Of a stretch of 64,000 nt of DNA, positions 61,741 to 64,000 are shown in pieces (the stretch's first letter is position 1; every line of letters starts with the position of its first letter). The translations under genes were made by a program, and so were the position numbers. The notes below the pieces were generated by a model. It did no database searches, was not told where the DNA came from, and saw only the letters and a list, made by a program, of their open reading frames with translations. This stretch comes from Chitinivorax tropicus (GTDB lineage Bacteria > Pseudomonadota > Gammaproteobacteria > Burkholderiales > SCOH01). Where the stretch lies: contig NZ_JACHHY010000010.1 of assembly GCF_014202905.1 (NCBI RefSeq), forward strand, positions 91,460-155,459. Reading direction: 5' to 3'.

Positions 61741-63315
61741 ATGGACAAAATCCTCATCCTGGACTTCGGTTCTCAAGTCACCCAACTGATTGCACGACGC
61801 GTCCGCGAAGCGCATGTCTACTGCGAATTGCATCCTTTCGATATGAGCATCGATGCAATCCGCGCATTCAATCCCAAGGGGATCATCCTGTCCGGCGGCC
61901 CCAACTCGGTATACGAGAGCGACTACCAAGCCGACCCAGCCCTGTTTGAGCTTGGCATTCCCGTCTTGGGCATCTGCTATGGCATGCAATGGATGGCCCA
62001 GATGCTGGGCGGCAAAGTCGAAGCCGGCAAGGTGCGTGAGTTTGGCTATGCAGAAATCCGCGCCCGTGGTCATAGCAAACTGCTGGAGGGTTTGCAGGAT
62101 CGTACCAATGACGCCGGCCACGGCCTGCTGGATGTCTGGATGAGCCACGGCGACAAGGTCACCACACTCCCAGATGGATTCAAGGTCATCGCTGAAAACC
62201 CATCCTGCCCGATTGCGGCCATGGCCAATGAAGACCGGCACTGCTATGCGGTACAGTTCCACCCGGAAGTGACCCACACCAAGCGCGGCACTGAAATGCT
62301 ACACCGCTTTGTGCTTCACATCTGCAATGCCAAACCCGCTTGGACGATGCCCAATTACATCGACGAAGCCATCATCAAGATCCGCGAGCAAGTGGGCGAC
62401 GAAGAAGTCATCCTCGGCCTGTCGGGCGGCGTTGACTCATCTGTAGCTGCCGCACTGATCCACCGCGCCATTGGCGACAAATTGACCTGTGTATTCGTTG
62501 ATCACGGCCTATTGCGGCTGAATGAAGGGCAGATGGTCATGGACATGTTCGCCCGCAACCTGGGCGTCAAAGTCATCCATGTCGATGCCAGTGAAACCTT
62601 CATGCAACACCTGGAAGGCGTGACCGACCCAGAGCAAAAACGCAAGATCATTGGTCGTGAATTTGTGGAGGTTTTCCAGCACGAAGCCAAGAAACTGCCC
62701 AATGCAAAATGGCTGGCACAAGGCACCATCTACCCGGACGTCATCGAATCGGCAGGCGCCAAGACCAAGAAGGCCCACACCATCAAGAGTCACCACAATG
62801 TCGGCGGCCTGCCAGAGACATTGAACCTCAAACTTCTTGAACCCCTACGCGAACTATTCAAAGACGAAGTCCGCCAACTGGGCATCGCGCTGGGTCTACC
62901 CCACGACATGGTATATCGCCACCCCTTCCCCGGCCCCGGCCTGGGCGTGCGGATACTGGGCGAAGTTAAACGCGACTATGCCGACCTGCTGCGCCGCGCC
63001 GACGCGATTTTCATCGAGGAGCTGCGCAACACCAAGAATGCCGATGGCAAAAGCTGGTATGACCTCACCAGCCAAGCATTCGCAGTCTTCCTGCCGGTCA
63101 AGTCCGTCGGTGTCATGGGCGATGGCCGCACATACGACTATGTAGTCGCCCTGCGCGCCGTAGTCACCACCGACTTCATGACCGCACACTGGGCAGAGCT
63201 GCCCTATGACCTACTTGGACGCACCTCCAATCGCATCATCAACGAAGTACGAGGCATCAATCGAGTGGTTTATGATGTCTCTGGCAAACCACCTGCCACG
63301 ATTGAGTGGGAATGA
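61741..63315 (+). CDS. guaA: GMP synthase (glutamine-hydrolysing)
   Basis: The 524-residue enzyme makes GMP from XMP, ATP and glutamine. The class I glutamine amidotransferase domain has the nucleophile Cys in [11 protein letters not shown] (near residue 79) and the His/Glu pair in QFHPEVTHT. The ATP-pyrophosphatase P-loop is [11 protein letters not shown], and the C-terminus ends KPPATIEWE. The ATG at 61741 has AAGG 9 bases before it; an ATG two codons upstream is too close to that site. It follows smpB closely, and its 3' end borders repeats and an IS element. Confidence 0.97.
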   Translation: MDKILILDFGSQVTQLIARRVREAHVYCELHPFDMSIDAIRAFNPKGIILSGGPNSVYESDYQADPALFELGIPVLGICYGMQWMAQMLGGKVEAGKVREFGYAEIRARGHSKLLEGLQDRTNDAGHGLLDVWMSHGDKVTTLPDGFKVIAENPSCPIAAMANEDRHCYAVQFHPEVTHTKRGTEMLHRFVLHICNAKPAWTMPNYIDEAIIKIREQVGDEEVILGLSGGVDSSVAAALIHRAIGDKLTCVFVDHGLLRLNEGQMVMDMFARNLGVKVIHVDASETFMQHLEGVTDPEQKRKIIGREFVEVFQHEAKKLPNAKWLAQGTIYPDVIESAGAKTKKAHTIKSHHNVGGLPETLNLKLLEPLRELFKDEVRQLGIALGLPHDMVYRHPFPGPGLGVRILGEVKRDYADLLRRADAIFIEELRNTKNADGKSWYDLTSQAFAVFLPVKSVGVMGDGRTYDYVVALRAVVTTDFMTAHWAELPYDLLGRTSNRIINEVRGINRVVYDVSGKPPATIEWE

Positions 63316-63319
63316 TCCC

Positions 63320-63413
63320 GCGTCTGGCAATAGCTGGCACGGGCTAGCACCAACCACCCCTGAAACCCGCATCCGTGCGGGTTTTTCATGTCTGCGTCTG
63401 GCAACGACTGGCA
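63320..63413 (+). repeat. imperfect 20-bp direct repeats after guaA
   Basis: GCGTCTGGCAATAGCTGGCA (63320-63339) and GCGTCTGGCAACGACTGGCA (63394-63413) match at 17 of 20 bases and are 74 bp apart, flanking the guaA terminator. A third related unit, AGAGTTGGCA, follows. Such TGGCA-rich repeats at the 3' end of guaA, a known integration site, could be remnants of a recombinase attachment site. Confidence 0.5.
63363..63387 (+). terminator. intrinsic terminator of guaA
   Basis: AAACCCGCA (63363-63371) pairs with TGCGGGTTT (63376-63384), with a 4-nt loop and a short T run after it. It lies 48 bp past the guaA stop. Confidence 0.85.
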
Positions 63414-63545
63414 AGAGTTGGCAATGCCAAGCACTTACATTTCGTGGCATCGAAGTTGGTATGCTCATTTAGTGATGCCATGATTGACCTTTCCCCACCA
63501 CGGTATACCAAGAATTAGTTAGCATGGAGGGCGATAGGAGCTCAC

Positions 63546-63809
63546 ATGCGCAAGGCGAGATTCAACGAAGTCCAGATCATTGGCATCCTGAAAGAAGCAG
63601 AAGGCGGCATGCCTGTTGCCGAGTTGTGTCGCAAGCACGGTATTTCAGATGCGACGTTCTACAACTGGCGTAACAAGTTTGGCGGAATGGATGCATCTGA
63701 CGCCCGACGGCTCAAGCAACTCGAAGACGAGAATGCCCGGTTGAAGCGGATGGTGGCGAACCAGGCACTTGATATTGAGATGCTGAAGGAAGTGCTGGCA
63801 AAAAACTGA
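63546..63809 (+). CDS. IS3-family transposase OrfA
   Basis: The 87-residue protein has the IS3 OrfA helix-turn-helix (PVAELCRKHGISDATFYNWRN) and a C-terminal leucine-zipper-like helix (LKQLEDENARLKRMVANQAL). It binds the element's ends and, on frameshifting, becomes the N-terminus of the OrfAB transposase. The TAGGAG ribosome site lies 5 bases before the ATG. The OrfA frame ends at the TGA directly after the slippery heptamer. Confidence 0.92.
   Translation: MRKARFNEVQIIGILKEAEGGMPVAELCRKHGISDATFYNWRNKFGGMDASDARRLKQLEDENARLKRMVANQALDIEMLKEVLAKN
63800..63806 (+). promoter_or_regulatory. -1 ribosomal frameshift site (A-AAA-AAC)
   Basis: In the OrfA frame the sequence reads GCA AAA AAC TGA, so A-AAA-AAC is a perfect X-XXY-YYZ slippery heptamer just before the OrfA stop. 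Slipping back one base joins OrfA to OrfB, as in other IS3 elements. Confidence 0.8.
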
Positions 63810-64000
63810 GTCGGCCTGCCGATCGATGCCGTGCTGCGGAGCATTTGATTACATCTCGTGGCATATCTGAACGGCGGGCCTGCACGCTGGTTGGTGTGAA
63901 TCGTAAAACGTTCCGGCGACCACCGCCTATTGATCGTGATGAGGCACTGCGGAACCGGCTGGTTGAGCTAGCGGAGCAGCGTCGTCGCTTCGGATCACCC
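63806..64000 (+). CDS. IS3-family transposase OrfB, partial
   Basis: Reading the -1 frame after the slippery site gives LSRPADRCRAAEHLITSRG, then ISERRACTLVGVNRKTFR and RNRLVELAEQRRRFGSP, the characteristic start of the IS3 OrfB (HTH_21 region before the DDE catalytic domain). The frame is open to the window edge. It lacks its own clear start codon, so it is expressed as the OrfAB fusion. The catalytic DDE residues lie outside the window. Confidence 0.85.
   Translation, partial: MSRPADRCRAAEHLITSRGISERRACTLVGVNRKTFRRPPPIDRDEALRNRLVELAEQRRRFGSP

Larger units (their letters stand above)
63485..64000 (+). mobile_element. IS3-family insertion sequence (left part; right end outside window)
   Basis: A two-frame transposase of the IS3 family begins here: OrfA at 63546, then OrfB in the -1 frame after 63800, running off the edge. 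The exact left end is not certain; TGACCTTTCCCCACC at 63485 begins with TG and is a plausible start of the terminal inverted repeat. The element sits 170 bp after guaA, next to the repeat pair. Confidence 0.8.

Noticed and set aside
1..64000. CRISPR arrays, rRNA genes and prophage genes
   Set aside because: No regularly spaced repeats, rRNA sequence or phage structural genes were seen anywhere in the window.

Overview
This 64 kb window reads as chromosomal DNA of a Gram-negative betaproteobacterium, most likely near the Neisseriales/Chitinibacteraceae; this rests on protein character and gene order, not on a database search. It has moderately high G+C, dense coding and housekeeping gene orders common in betaproteobacteria: mltG-tmk-holB-pilZ-tatD, yhdP/nit/tldD beside a divergent glnE, and rnfH-ratA divergent from smpB-guaA. 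No rRNA, tRNA or CRISPR array was recognised. The only mobile element is an IS3-type insertion sequence running off the right edge.

Layout. 1-5.1 kb: fatty-acid module (FadL porin cut by the left edge, YciA-type thioesterase, FadE acyl-CoA dehydrogenase, PsrA-like TetR repressor with two overlapping operator-like repeats). 5.3-8.6 kb: HD-GYP phosphodiesterase with a hybrid histidine kinase. 8.6-11.4 kb: tyrS and a divergent M23 peptidase. 11.5-14.4 kb: znuACB zinc importer with a co-transcribed ArsC/YfgD-like gene. 14.5-19.6 kb: M14 carboxypeptidase, a small zinc-ribbon gene behind a foldable leader, nitronate monooxygenase, TldD and a small membrane protein. 19.6-27.7 kb: Nit amidase, YhdP, GlnE. 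27.7-32 kb: FAD oxidase, PAS-GGDEF cyclase, small secreted or membrane protein. 32.4-38.8 kb: a complete ribose operon in the order rbsB-A-C-R-K-D with a LacI-type operator and an internal hairpin after rbsB. 38.8-45.6 kb: one 2241-residue signalling protein (kinase-like, AAA ATPase, helical repeats, GAF, PAS, GGDEF, EAL, REC). 46-53 kb: nnr, GNAT, then mltG-yciI-tmk-holB-pilZ and tatD-MBL. 53-59.5 kb: NDH-2, small protein, dodecin, ferredoxin-NADP reductase, heme-oxygenase-fold diiron-type enzyme, an orphan protein, radA. 59.6-64 kb: a gene behind a sigma-54 promoter, rnfH, ratA, smpB, guaA, then the IS element.

Themes. Cyclic di-GMP signalling is well represented (HD-GYP, PAS-GGDEF, GGDEF-EAL giant, plus a PilZ protein of the pilus type). 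The strongest candidates for something undescribed are the giant protein, whose kinase-like domain has lost its catalytic aspartate; the nested ~120-nt foldable sequence ahead of the 56-residue zinc-ribbon gene; and the sigma-54-driven gene whose protein ends in a clustered acidic-Arg-Arg tail.
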